Source: Gremmenia infestans (taxonomy: Eukaryota; Ascomycota; Leotiomycetes; Helotiales; Hamatocanthoscyphaceae). Taken from it: DNA of 64,000 nt. The notes beneath the pieces were generated by a model. It was not told the DNA's origin, ran no database searches, and worked only from the letters and a program-made list of their open reading frames with translations. Positions 1 to 11,614 of the stretch are shown here, one piece after another (positions within the stretch are counted from its first letter, which is position 1; the number at the start of each line of letters is the position of its first letter). The position numbers and the translations under genes are program-made. The DNA lies in the NCBI GenBank assembly GCA_032629725.1, contig JAFEVB010000001.1, positions 1,302,001 through 1,366,000 of the forward strand, read 5' to 3'.

Positions 1-1716
1 AGATTACAACTAATTCAAATTGGATCACATGAAACATACTTCCTAGTGTGCTAGTCAGTGGCTCTTTCCCTTTTATGCGCATGGGGGTTCACCCAATTAA
101 ATTACTTTTGTGGAGTATACGGCTGCGGGCGTTTGGTTGGCAGGCAGATATTGAACCATTCATCGTCAGACACATTTTAAGTGTGAGGGGACGGGAATGG
201 GGTGTATTGAGATATAGAGAGGGGGAGGGTTGCGCTGTTGTTCATGGTTGAAGGGCTTTTTTACTTTGCTTTACTTTATCTTACGTCTTCTTGCGGCTCG
301 CTATAATCAATTCCTGCTTTGCTAAATTTCCCTTCACCTTTCTCTTTCTTTTTCTTTTTTTTTCGGTCTTTTAGATTCTTGTCGGATATTATGATATCAT
401 GGTACAAAGCAAGGTCTTTTTGAGAGTTTTAAATATTAAGGTCAATCTGCTTGTGTCTTTCGGGTTGAATAGACTGCGGCTCCTGTGGTGTTGGGTTTTC
501 TAAAAGGCTGGTAGGATTTTGGATTGGTGGGGATACTGTACTGCTTCTGGGAACTCTGGCGAAAGGTCGGTCGAGGATTTGATTGATACAACAGGCTCTT
601 AAATTCTCGTCACCACAGACAGATTACCCGACGTTCACGATCGAGGTTCGATACAGGCAGTGGCTGTATGCTGGTATGCGTGAAATTCGAACTCGAGCAA
701 GACCCTTGCTGTATCCGGCTACAATGGCACCATTGATCTTCAGACTAACAATGTCACCAGTCAGAAGATATGACCTCGATGGCGGTCAATCCCTGTCTGT
801 ACACAAATACCAACTCTGCATTTGTGGGACAACGAGCACATTGACAGAAGTCAATGGGAAGTTGTAGCATAACTTCTTTTCGAAAGCAGAATATCATCGG
901 ATGTGAGATATTTTGCGCGACTATTGACGGGGAGTCGAACGTTGTCTTGCTGAACAGACCAGCCTATTTGTCCTATGCAGAATCTCTCCGATTCCTTCGG
1001 ATCTGCACGTTCTCCACGACATGCGATTCCTTAGCATCGATAGTATATATAGGAGTACTAAGAATTGACAAGCGAGTTGTCGCTCCGGAACACCCCGTGG
1101 ACCCTGGTCAGCTTCGGAGCATGCTGTAAGCATAGCAAGGTTGGAATATATCCGGGGTGTTACACGACATTCTGCGCAGTGGAATGGATGCGTTATCGTT
1201 GATGCCCAACACTCATCCCAACAACTTCAAAGCTCGGTTTTCGTGTCCCGATCGAGTGTTAAGCAAGGTCATGAGGTCAACCCTCTTGTGAGACAACCAT
1301 ACGTGGAGCAGCTACGTGGAGCAGCTACACAGTGCTGCATCTAGTGCTATAGGGCTGCGGGGACTCGGTCCCCTTCAGGCTTCAGGATGTCATAATTATC
1401 ATGAACATTTGGACTTTCACTAGTGAGTAATTTCTATCAAGTATAACCGATTTGATCGGATGAGTACATTCTAACTAACATACGACTAGATGGTTACCGA
1501 CACTTGTATTCTAAGAAAAGTAAATGAGACACAATCATGGGATGGCGCAACTCCGAGGAAACATGCGTCCTGATTTGCCACACAGTCCGTTGCACATGTA
1601 CTAATCATTCAACCTGTCCCAGACTCCATGATGTCCCCTGATGTTCTTTTTAACGAGCGCGAGTACTACATTCCTACACTCATTAACGACCTCAATATCA
1701 CCCATTAGCATCAGTG
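1..1716. other. Gene-poor left end, no supported gene
   Basis: Only short open frames (under 100 codons) occur on either strand and none resembles a known family or joins into a spliced model. A pyrimidine-rich tract lies near 340-365. It may hold UTR of a gene outside the window; I see nothing else. Confidence 0.5.
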
Positions 1717-2547
1717 CTAGCAACGTCTTCGTGGGTCGTTCAATTGCTCGCTTGATAAGTTTCGTTGGTCGTCCTCCACATCCTCCTCACTATCTTCGTC
1801 TGAGACTTGAATCTTGGGTTGTTTCTGTCGATGTTCCGCGGCTGGCGCGTCCTGTAAAATTACTGATGTTTTTGATTGGGTAGGATGCTCAGATGCTGCT
1901 TCGTCTGCTTTCTGGGCCTCGGATGGCGAGGGTACAGGCTTCTGGGCATAAGCCATATCCCGATATCGGTGAGAGTCGGCGATCTTTTGTGAAATTTCGG
2001 AATTGGGGAGATCTTTGAGAGTATCTGGAAAGAGGGTAAGAATGGTCGAGGCGTCTATTTCAGGGTCAACCGTCCTCGGGATTGCTGATCTTGGAAGTAG
2101 AGAACCAGGAAATACGCTCTTGTACGAACTCGAGGCAAGAGTGTAGTTCTGGTTGCTAGGATCCATCTTCAGCTCAAGAGAATCTTCCTTGATTTCGACC
2201 GGGCACAGTTGAGGATCGATGAAAGTACTTCTAGATACGGTTGCCGATGACACAGGTGGATGTTTAAGTGGTGAGCTGCTATTAAGGGAACACTCAGTCT
2301 CTTTATGAGCCGTGTGATAGCGAGACACTTACCAGTCACTACTGGATGTGGCGCCCTGCTGTCCACTCGTCACGGTGGTGGCGCTTTCGCAGCCTTCTTT
2401 CGTGAAGCTGCCTACCCGCAAGGCTAGCAGCCTTGACTCGCTCCTAGGTGGTGGCAACAGCTCGCACTCGATATCATCATTGTTGATCCTCAACTCAGTT
2501 GCCCGTACCCAGCCTTCCATCGAATTTTCGGGTGCCCTTCTGCTCAT
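1717..2547 (-). CDS. Hypothetical protein, two exons (258 aa)
   Basis: I do not recognise this protein. The model joins exon 1 (2547-2333) and exon 2 (2278-1717) across a 54-nt intron (2279-2332) with a GTAAGT donor and a TAG acceptor; the two exons sum to a whole number of codons and give 258 residues. The N-terminal third is mixed polar and basic (it starts MSRRAPENSMEGW). The C-terminal half is low complexity and charged, with an acidic run around DEDSEEDVEDD close to the end, suggesting a largely disordered, possibly nuclear protein. No domain, signal peptide or membrane segment is visible. Support is the open frame and the good splice sites only, so a chance ORF remains possible. Confidence 0.45.
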
Positions 2548-3855
2548 TTTCCTTGGGATTAGCGGGCAATGGCGTGGGCGCTGACAGAAGCAAGGCTTCC
2601 GGGCACCATTCCAATATGATGTACCGTAAAGTCTTTCTTGGAAGGTATCAGGCGGGATGGTGATAGATTATATACCCCCAGCATTTTCATGGGCGTTACT
2701 AGGGGAGGATCATGGGAGTTGGGGTTTGGGCCCAATCAAGAGGAAAGTAAATTTACTTCGGTATTACCAACAACTCATGAATATTACACATCTTCATCAA
2801 TACTCATTCCTACGCCGAGCTTGTGACAAGTCGAAGCAGATCTATGAGGCTTCCACACCGAGCTTCCCCGTTGCGGGGTTGCTGACAGGTACCGACCAGG
2901 GCGCAGAGCCGAGTGGGACCATGACAACTGATATGCCAGCCCCGACTTCACATCCATCCGTTGACGCCATCACCACGTGTCGATCCTGCGTTGATCTTAC
3001 AGATCTTCTCGATGGAAATGGGCAGGGGAAATCCTTGTGATAATTCCCCAAGAGATTCTGGACCCTGGCTGGCGCAGGGGTATGTACCTCTTCTCCGGAA
3101 CGAACTTACGCCACCCGGAAAAAGCAACTTCGCATCATCGCATCTCCAGAAATTATGGGAGGCTTCTTCTCTCTTAAAGTGCATTCCAACCGGGGTTGAC
3201 ACTTTGGGGACTTCTTGCTCTTTATGTGTACTTGATTTCCGGCATTTCTTGAAGATCAACGAGCAAGGCGTCGAATTAGATTTACGAGGTAGTTTATGCA
3301 TGGTCCTTGACCTTAGAACTTGAGTCTAGCTTCAGTGAGGCGCGGAATTCGTTGGATGTATGATTTTCAACCCTACTCGGTGAAGTTATCCCGTCGATCA
3401 ACTCCAACTTGGTTTGCCTTGACTCTAGGCAGCAGTGATTCTACTCACCAATCGTGTCTGACACGCCTTCAGCCTGACATCTCAGACGGGCGTTAATCAG
3501 ATAATATCGCCAAGTTTAATGCAAATAAAGTTGCATTGCACCAAGCTAGCCCCGAATTCCCGCACTGCGCTCTATCCGAAATGGGTTCACCCCCCTTTTC
3601 AGCAACAACACGTGACATGCTCCCAACTGTTAAGAGCTAATTCCGATACGGGGTCTGTTATGTTTAGCAGGCAGTCAAACATATTTAAAGGTAAGACCAG
3701 TCAGTATTGTATGTGAACTAGCAATATTTTCTAATGGAGAAGAAATACATATCACGCAGTTTCGTTCCCCTTACTAAAGCCAACTCACGATTCAGCCTTC
3801 CGAAAGCAAACAAACCAACCCTTTAAAATCCATGGTTTCCTCTTCCTAGAAATGC
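2548..3855. other. Intergenic, no supported gene
   Basis: Frames of up to about 125 codons lie here on both strands (for example 2657-3040 + and 2948-3301 -), overlapping one another. None has recognisable motifs or a convincing intron structure. I see no repeats or RNA genes. Confidence 0.45.
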
Positions 3856-4885
3856 CTATGCGGACATATCTGTGTCTACCGGAGAAACGGTCCCCTCCAC
3901 TTGATCAAAGTCGTCCTCAGCGGTGAGAGCATGAGAAGGGTTGTCGAGATCAAGCGCATAGCAGATCCAGTGGGAAGCTCCGACTCGCCGAAAGCCAACT
4001 GATCTGAGGAAACGTATAAACCTATCCTCGCTGGTCTTAAACAAGGCCTTCTTCTCTTAATCTTGAGAGGTGCTGTTACAAGATGAGTCCCACGCCGTTT
4101 CCGCTTCTATAGCCTATGCAAAAGCATACTCTACATCAAAGGTCTCCTCTTCTGAACAGTGTTCGCGGGACTGCAACGCCTTGAGAAGACTCCTTCCAAT
4201 ACCCTGACGTCGAAAATACATGGCTACATAGACAGCTTCGACCACAACCAAGTTGCCTTTACTCAGCAGGGGGCCCCACACACCAGAGCCTTTCGTAGCT
4301 AGATTCGAGATCCATTTCGATTTTACATATCCGTTCGAGTTCAACAACGTATATGCGATATTGGCACAGTCGTCACTCGGCTCATCCATCACCTCATACA
4401 ACAAAGCCCCAAAAGATTCAATCTCCCGCCTATCCACGCCCCTCCTCTTGAGGATGCCGGCATCTCGACTACCTTGCATGCACACAACGCTGATTTCTTT
4501 GACATACGACCCCTCGGGATTATAGTTGGCTTTGTAGTCGAAGCCGTCGAGACCCTTGAATATCTCCCCATCCACGTCTACCACTGTTTTGTAGCCATCC
4601 TCAGGAGAATCGTCCGAATCCTAGTCTTCTTCCACCATGTCACTGTCTTCGCTTGTTTCGCCTGTACCAAGACTGGCAGCAGCTGATAACTCCATATTGA
4701 GCCTGTGCTGCTCGCAGAATATCAGGATTCGCAATAGGATCTTGGGGGCAGGCGCTTGACAGCAACTTATGCAAAACCTGTTTCAGTCAGATATTTGCGA
4801 GCTGCAGCCTCCTCCGCCCGTTTATGAAACGCTCTGAATCCCGCTTTCTCTTCCGGCCGCAGTTTCCGCTTTCGCCTTAGCCCTG
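3856..4885 (-). pseudogene. GNAT N-acetyltransferase pseudogene
   Basis: On the minus strand the frames together read as a fungal GNAT-family acyltransferase. A block at about 4885-4770 contains FRAFHKRAEEAAARKY. A middle block at 4584-4117 carries the acetyl-CoA-binding motif A (FRRQGIGRSLLKAL). A C-terminal block at 4044-3856 contains SVGFRRVGASHW. These pieces cannot be read as one protein. There is an in-frame TAA at 4767-4769, a TAG at 4621-4623 (between GEETSEDSDMVEED-like and DSDD-like residues), a frame break at 4114-4116 just after the motif A exon, and a TAA at 4057-4059. No GT-AG introns remove all of them. Seen: the lesions and motif. Known: R/Q-x-x-G-x-G/A is the GNAT CoA loop. 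Inferred: a decayed gene, since sequencing error is unlikely to give four separate lesions. Confidence 0.8.
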
Positions 4886-5657
4886 TCCAAGATTGTACCT
4901 ATCGTTTGAGAATGAATTGTCAGTTGACCTGAAAAACTGCTGCTGCAATCTAGCCCCGACAGCTTGTGAAGTGGCAAGAGAAGACTCGGAGGGGGTTAAT
5001 TCGCTGTGCTGTGTCTCCTTATCCGTCTGCTCAAAACAATGCTTTTGGGAAAACGGTGAAGCCTAGGGTTTGGATCTTTCTCTGTGGGTGATAAATTGAG
5101 AAGAAGAAAAAGAGAAGAGAGGGAAATGGAGGTGTGCAAACTGTGTCCAGTATGAGATCCCCAGGTCATAACGTGACTTCGCAACAATTCTATAAAATCG
5201 GATCAGGTGATGTGTTTTGTTTGCTCAAATATGCTAGTATTTTCTGTTAAATTTATCTCATTAATCTAAGAGAGTAGTTTCTGAGGATTGACATTTTGAA
5301 TTGTGTCATGTGACTTGTATGAGGCCATCTGACCCAACTTCAGCTCCCAACGCGCACCTTTCAATACATTTCATGATAACAATCCATAAGCAAGAGTTGT
5401 CTAAAAATCCAAAATTTTCTATATAGAGTTCAAATAGTCCGTGAGGCTAGTGAAATAGCTGTGTCTGTGAATACCTCCAAGGTTTTGTCTCTAGTCTCAC
5501 TTTATTTCTTCGGTTTTTGTTAAAGGTATTTATAAATCGACAAGTGCATGTATTCATTAATTCATTACATAAGTCACGGTCAGCCTTCGAACGCCAGTCC
5601 TACACCCTAATCCCCATCACATCCAAACCATACAGATACTCATCACTCGTAGCAGTC
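4886..5657. other. Intergenic between GNAT pseudogene and condensin
   Basis: AT-rich sequence without a supported gene. It must contain the 3' end of the condensin transcript near 5600. A weak ORF at 4996-5187 (-) is not family-like. Confidence 0.5.
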
Positions 5658-8600
5658 TCAGGCGGTAGCTTGAACAATTTTAAACCCTCCCGCTACTAAC
5701 TTCGTGATATCCTCGTTCTTATGCTGCAATAGACTGAGAGCATATGCAACGTCGTTCCACTGTCTCTCCGTCTCGCATCTGGCAAGACGGGCGGCGAGTT
5801 TGTCAGCGAGCTGTTTGGCGTGTTTGTCCTATTTCTCAAGTTAGCGTTCCGTTGTTCGCTTAATTGCCGATCTGAGGCCGAGGTATGGCAGAGCGGACGG
5901 GATGCCCAATTCTCAATAGTCTACAGTAACTCCAGCACATACCTTTTCGATAAACCCTGCCAAGAACTTGATAATTCTCCGCAACGAATCTTCCTCCAAA
6001 TCCTTCTCCGCAGACAGCAAACTGAACATATCGACGAAGTGATTATACACCGCATTATCCTTCGTACTCAGCTCAGTGAAGAACATTCTGCTCAGATCCG
6101 CGATGCGCTTATCATCGTCTTCCAGACACTTAGCCATTTCTCCTAATTGGCCCTTGACCTTGACTTGACCGGCAAGAATGAGGAACGTGAGCGTCATCAA
6201 GCAAGTGCGTTTGACACTCGCATCCTTGTCGTTGAGACGTCGGTATAAGAAGTCGGTATTCTCGTCGATGAGGTGGTTGAAGCAGACCGCCATATCACCA
6301 AGAGCAAGTACGACGTTTGATCTGGTGATTGGGTCCTTGGACCGCTCCAGGATTGTGATGAGTAGAGGGAGATTGGTCTCGCAGTACTCCGAGCTGACAC
6401 ACATGAGTTTGGCCAAACAGAGGGTGGCTGCTGCTTGCAGGTCTCGGTCCTTGTATGTCGTGTTATTTGAGCAAATCTCAGATACCAAAGGACCGAAATT
6501 GGCAAGAAGAGAGTTCTCGCCGTACAGAAGCTCCCGCTCACGAATATGGGCCATTGCCTCCGTGAAGTCATCTTCAGTCGTACCACCAATCATGTCTAGA
6601 TCATCCGCTGCCTCTTTGGCAGCCTTGTCTGCAGGTGTTTCTGAAGTAGGCTTGTTCTTTTCGGCTTCGGCTTTCCTCCGCTTGAAGTCAAGTTCGCAGA
6701 GTTCTAGGTGGACGATCTGTTTGATGGCAACGTGACCAACGATGAAAAGAAGCTGAGATAATGCAACAGCTCCCTTGAGCTTCTTCTCAGGCTCAGCAGC
6801 TTCCTTGGGCTCGGGCTCTTCTAGTTGCTCCGGAGGTGGCGACGCAAGGTGTGATGCTTCGCCAATTTGCTCGGGCTCGGGTGTTTTCGCCATTCGTTGC
6901 TGGAAGACATGTCGGGTCTTTCTCCTCAAAATCTCAGAGCAAAGAGTATCAGGGTGCTTTGACAAAACGTAGATGGCACTAATAGCCTGCTCAGCAACCC
7001 CATACCATTCCTTATTGTCAGAATCAATCTCAATGATTGCAGCTAGCTTGATTAGAATCGCATGATCGTTTGTAAGCTTAGAGGGCTGTACGCTTGTTTC
7101 CTTTGCTTGTCGACCGGTAGGATTGATGCGTCGAAGGGCAATACAAGTATACTTGGCCAGCTGTAGATCCGATCGACCAAGACTTCCAAGACCAATTCGA
7201 AGCATTGTCTCCATCTCGCCAACCACAATCTCCGGTTTCGCTGTTGCAAGCATACCAAGAACAATAATGGCGCCTCGTCGTTGACTCTTCGAGATCTCCC
7301 TCTTTTGAACGCCGTAGACCTGCCACAGCTTCTGTACAACAAGGTCGGAAATATGGTTGGCCTTCATCATGGTGCTGAGGAGTTGCTCTAAGGAGGTCAA
7401 CTCCGCAGGAGTAGCACCAAAGGTCAAACTGATCATATTCCTAGCAATGTAGTTGGCGGCATCATTGCCGTTGTAAGAATCTGGGGCTTCAAAAAACAGT
7501 CGCTTGTAACACTCAATGAGGTGATTCTGGACACCCTTGCCCTCATCGCTATTCCCTTTGGTCCAGATAAGTCGCAACATTCGTCGAATGCCCAGTTTGT
7601 TCTGCTCGATATTATAGGCGTCACCAATCTCAAAATAATCCATAGCCTCGGTTACTTCGCTCTTGTTCTTCGAACCAAGCAACTGGCAAATAGTGGTGGT
7701 TGCTCCATGTAGAACTTCAATAAACTTCAGAGCTTCGACATAGTATCTCCTCGTAAGGGTCAGCTTGTTGATAGCTTCTGAGGTTGCAGCCTCCTCTTGG
7801 GCCTTCTTTACAGCCGCAATTTTATGCTCATCACTCATTGGCTTTTGTGGGGAGTCTGATTCGATTTGCGTGGCCTCGTCTAGTAATTGGGTATCCACAG
7901 TGTTATCCGCTCTACCGGAAAGACCAGGTGTGTCAACTGGGGGTTTGAGAGCGTTCAATTCCGCGTCCACTGCCTCCAATCGAGAGTTCCACTCCTTCAT
8001 TGACAACTGTGATCCGTGCATAATGCTGAAGGGATGAGTTTTGATCAAAGCTCCGAGAAGCTTGATGGCATTCCGACGAACGTTGCTGCTCTTGTCTTCC
8101 AAACTCCTCGCTGCTAATTCTGCGGCCTTTTGTCTCCTCTTTGGGAACTTTTGTTCCAGATCGCATAATTTTACATAGACTTGGATTGTTCGACATCTGC
8201 AGTAAGGGTTGATGTCGAGGAAACGCTCCTCTAGGACATCGAAGAAAGCATTTAGCTGTGACTTGTGGTTGTCACCACGTTCTTCCTGCCTACTGAGATC
8301 GGCGACCAAGTTTCCACAGACTTCGATGAGTGCACATCGCAGTGCATAAGACTCACTGTCCAGCTGTTTTGCCAACATGGTCATTTGCTTGATGACTAGC
8401 CTAGGAGCAAGCTCAGAGAGCTTCACAATAAATGAGGAGACAGACTTTGGTCCTCTTGTATCATTGCTGTTGAATTCCTTGTTACTGAGTTCCCGAAGAA
8501 CCTCGTCGGCAAGTTGAGGGTAGTCGTATTGTTCTGCGAGAATGTGGAGAAACTCGGCCATCGGCTCCGCAAGATGCTCAAAATAAGTCAAGTTTTGCAC

Positions 8601-9496
8601 AATAGAAATTTGGGCAGCTAGAAATGGGCATTAGTACTCTGTTCTTACCTAAGACCAAGATTTTCCTTACCGTAACCGTGGCCATGATGTTTAACCGCTA
8701 TGCACAGAACCTTGAATGCGTGCATCCGGATTGCGGTATTCTTAACCCTCTGTTCGCTCTCCAACACCATATACACAGGGCGAGTAAATAAGCCAACGAA
8801 CGTGTCTCTCTCAGATGTAGTGAGGAATATTTTCGAGAGCTTCAACTTCAGTACTTTGCACATGGTGTCAAGTGCAGTTTGTAGCTGAGCTGACGAGTCC
8901 CAGTTCCCATCTTTATCCTTTCCAGCAGCCGCCTTAGCCTTTGCGCCCTTCCCTCGTCCGCGTGCCGCAGGGGCCGTACTCGATTTCTCTGCCGCTTTCG
9001 TCTCGACCGCCGCGATTGTCCATTGCAGGAGGAAGCCAAAGACTTCCAGGAGCTGCTTGTGGTGTGTGATGATGTCTTGCTCGTCCGATTCGAGGTCGTT
9101 GTGGATGACATCCGCTTCGGTCGATAGGCCTGAGACGACAAGATCTAAGATCTTGCTCAGGGCGTGTGTAGGTAGGATGGTGGATGATCTAGATAGTTTG
9201 AAGAGTTCAGAGTCTGGTTCTGTTGTGAAGTTGTGACTGGATTTAGGGGAAACTGGGGCGCACTTTAGTAAGAACTGCAGAGAGTCAAATGAAGAGCTTC
9301 TTGTAATAGAATCTGGATTCTCTGCTACTGAATCAACAATGGGATTCAGCACGGTATTGATCAGGGAGTTAGTGAGTGACTCGGGGTCGTTTTCGCAATC
9401 GACGAGGTTGGAATCGGCTTCTGGTGTGGAAATGGTGAGAGGATCGCTCATGTAGTGCTTAAGAGCATCGTTGATATCGAAGGCGATTGTATCCAT
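5658..9496 (-). CDS. Condensin complex subunit 1 (Cnd1/Ycs4/NCAPD2)
   Basis: Non-SMC HEAT-repeat subunit of condensin, which compacts and individualises mitotic chromosomes together with the Smc2-Smc4 pair. The three-exon model is 9496-8671, 8617-5943 and 5828-5658 (1223 aa, usual size for the family). The N-terminus (DINDALKHYMSDPL) and the segment around QNLTYFEHLAEPMAEFL match the Cnd1 N-terminal region. Residues around 1000-1165 (TRSNVVLALGDMAVCFNHL, DASVKRTCLMTLTFLIL) form the conserved C-terminal Cnd1 domain, and the last 57 codons restore a complete conserved end (DKHAKQLADKLAARL). A low-complexity K/A-rich linker (GRGKGAKAKAAAGK) lies in exon 1. The start is the first ATG of the conserved N-terminus. 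It diverges from Cdc7 with 289 bp between starts. The last intron (5829-5942, 114 nt, GTATGT donor) is unusual because it holds a 5S rRNA-derived fragment. Confidence 0.95.
5865..5924 (-). pseudogene. 5S rRNA-derived fragment inside condensin intron
   Basis: Read on the minus strand, about 60 nt inside the last condensin intron align without gaps to nucleotides roughly 12-73 of the 5S rRNA gene at 61813-61931. There are 32 consecutive identical bases in the middle (containing CATCCCGTCCGCTCTGCCAT) and a second identical block of 14 (GCCTCAGATCGGCA), separated by a 4-base mismatch; another 3-base mismatch lies to the 5' side. The 5' arm of helix I and everything after about position 73, including the C-block of the internal promoter, are missing. 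It is therefore a truncated 5S pseudogene, and lies in the same orientation as the host gene. Confidence 0.85.
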
Positions 9497-9785
9497 AATG
9501 GCGGTATATTCGCAGTAGTCTACTGCGCAGGTACAGACATCAACAAATTGTCATTGCCTGCGGAGTTGTATTGGGTTTCGTAGTGTTTTGATAAGTCGCG
9601 GGAGTCGCGTTTTTTATTGACTTTTGACCGAAACGGGATTAGCTGATTTTATGCATCATCAACAACCCCGCGAAACAAGCTGATCTGGACTGAACAACCA
9701 ATTACACAGGCTTTCTGTGCTCACTCATTCTTCGTGGGAAAAGTCTATTGCTTCTAGTCTGTACTTGAAGCTTCACTGCTTCGAT
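9497..9785. promoter_or_regulatory. Shared divergent promoter, condensin / Cdc7
   Basis: The 289 bp between the two start codons must serve both genes. It contains TCGCGT at 9605-9610 (reverse complement ACGCGA, MCB-like) and CGCGAAA at 9669-9675 (fits the SCB consensus CRCGAAA). Two more adjacent SCB-like matches, CACGAAA and CGCGAAA, lie at 9802-9815, just inside the Cdc7 coding start. MBF/SBF control of S-phase genes is known in yeasts; its use here is inference from motif matches. Confidence 0.45.
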
Positions 9786-11270
9786 ATGACTGCAATTCGT
9801 TCACGAAACGCGAAAATATCTTTCGAGATCCACCACGACGAGCTGGATAGGACCGAGTCTTTGGATGGGGAGGACCAGACTATGGAGGAATCACGAGACG
9901 AGAGGGGGGATGTGCAGGATCAAGAATACGAAGATACCTCTGATGAGGAAGAGGTCGCCGATCCTGTGCTGCAGGAAGATATGCTCAAGTTTCAAGAGAC
10001 ATTCAAGGGAATAAGAGAACGTTTTCGATTGATTGGTCGCATCGGAGAAGGTAGGTTAAAATCACATCTATATTTGTGTCTATATTAACGCGACTTAGGC
10101 ACGTTTTCAACTGTGTACAAGGCGGAGGATCTTCTATATGAGCAGTATCACAATGAATGGGATCTCGAAGAAAAGGAAAACTCCCAATGGACATCACCGC
10201 CCTTGAAGAAGCGTAGAACGGGACTGCAGCATGCATTGGCGAATATAGACGAGTACGCTCAGCAGAGGCGGCGGCCCAAATACGTTGCTATCAAGAAGAT
10301 CTATGTCACGAGCAGTCCATTGCGAATTCTCAATGAGATTGAGTTACTCAGCAAGCTTCAGGGCTGCGATTCCGTGTGCCCTCTTATCACAGCATTTCGG
10401 CATACAGACCAGGTCGTTGCAGTCTTGCCTTATTTCAAACATACCGACTTCCGGGATTACTTCAGGATGATGACGGTGCCAGACATGCAAATATACTTTA
10501 GGTCACTCTTTACGGCGCTGAACGCAACTCACGAGGAAGGAATTCTACACCGAGACATCAAGCCTACCAACTTTTTGTACGATCCAGCCAAAAAGCGCGG
10601 TGTGTTGGTTGACTTTGGCTTGGCTGAGAAGGAAGGGTCAGACTACAAGCCATGTCTTTGCGAAGGAGGATCTTCAAGGCATGACGAGCGACGGCGCCGT
10701 CTCCAGAATAGTGTTGCGGTTGGAATGGGACCTTCAAACGGATATCCCAAGAACGATTCCCGGCCCTCTCGACGCGCAAACCGTGCTGGTACGCGTGGGT
10801 TCCGAGCACCAGAAGTATTGTTCAAGTGCACAGCTCAGACCACCAAGATCGACATATGGTCAGCTGGCGTTATGCTCCTGACTATCTTGTCCCGGCGGTT
10901 CCCCTTTTTCAACTCAGCTGATGATGTCGAGGCTATGATTGAGATAGCTACGATCTTTGGCATAAAGAAAATGAAGCAATGCGCGTACCTTCACGGTGCT
11001 ATGTTCGAGAGCAATATTCCGACTATCAGCGAGAAAGGCTTCAGTATTGAGAAGATCATCTTATGGTCAACGTGTAGGAATGATGGAGGGAAAGATGGGG
11101 GCGAAATTCCTTTGACGGATGAAGAGAAGCTGGCTGTGCGATTCCTAGAGCGCTGCTTTGAACTTGACCCGAACAAACGCATCAGTGCTAAGGAGGCACT
11201 CGAGCACGATTTCTTAAGGGAAACTGTGTATTCCGACGACGACGATGAAATGCATATGGTGGGAGCTTGA
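9786..11270 (+). CDS. Cdc7/Hsk1-type DDK protein kinase
   Basis: Serine/threonine kinase catalytic subunit that, with Dbf4, phosphorylates the MCM helicase to fire replication origins. Exons are 9786-10050 and 10099-11270 (48-nt intron), giving 478 aa. The order of motifs is: acidic N-terminal extension (residues about 20-70), glycine loop IGEGTFSTVYKAED interrupted by the intron after GEG, VAIKK lysine, HRDIKPTNFLYD catalytic loop, VDFGLAE (DFG), then an insert before the activation segment end TRGFRAPEVLFK, and DIWSAGVMLL. The insert before the APE motif and the insert between the glycine loop and VAIKK are typical of Cdc7. The ATG chosen gives MTAIRSRNAK; an upstream in-frame ATG (9717) is less likely because it extends into the promoter. 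Confidence 0.95.
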
Positions 11271-11614
11271 TGGCTGTTTAAATACCATGGGAGGCGTTGC
11301 TGAAGGCGTATAGTTGTCGCGGCATTAGAAGGCGTTTTGAGTTCATGTATATGTTAGCATTGCTATTGCATCTCTCTTGAAAATTCAAGATGCCAACATA
11401 GCTTCACAGTGTAATTTAGACAATAATCACATCACAAACATCTTGTACTCAAACATGTGATCTAGAAGCTTGGTTTTGTGCTTTTCATTCATATGAACTC
11501 CCGTAGCGATAGCTCATGCCAGTCTGCATGCATGCATGATGAAAAATCCAGCCACAAGTTCATGAATTTCGCATGCCCAAATCCCATAGAAGAAACCCGA
11601 ACCACGCTTTCCAT
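11271..11614. other. Convergent 3' intergenic region, Cdc7 / L28
   Basis: The 344 bp between two converging genes hold their 3' UTRs. No ORF or repeat of note. Confidence 0.5.

Noticed and set aside
640..665. GGTTCGATAC as tRNA B-box
   Set aside because: The flanking bases do not form a T-arm or acceptor stem; no tRNA could be folded there.
583..1344. Several 60-95 codon frames near the left edge
   Set aside because: Short, overlapping on both strands, no motifs and no coherent spliced model.
2657..3323. Overlapping frames of about 120 codons on both strands
   Set aside because: Mutually overlapping and without recognisable domains; probably chance.
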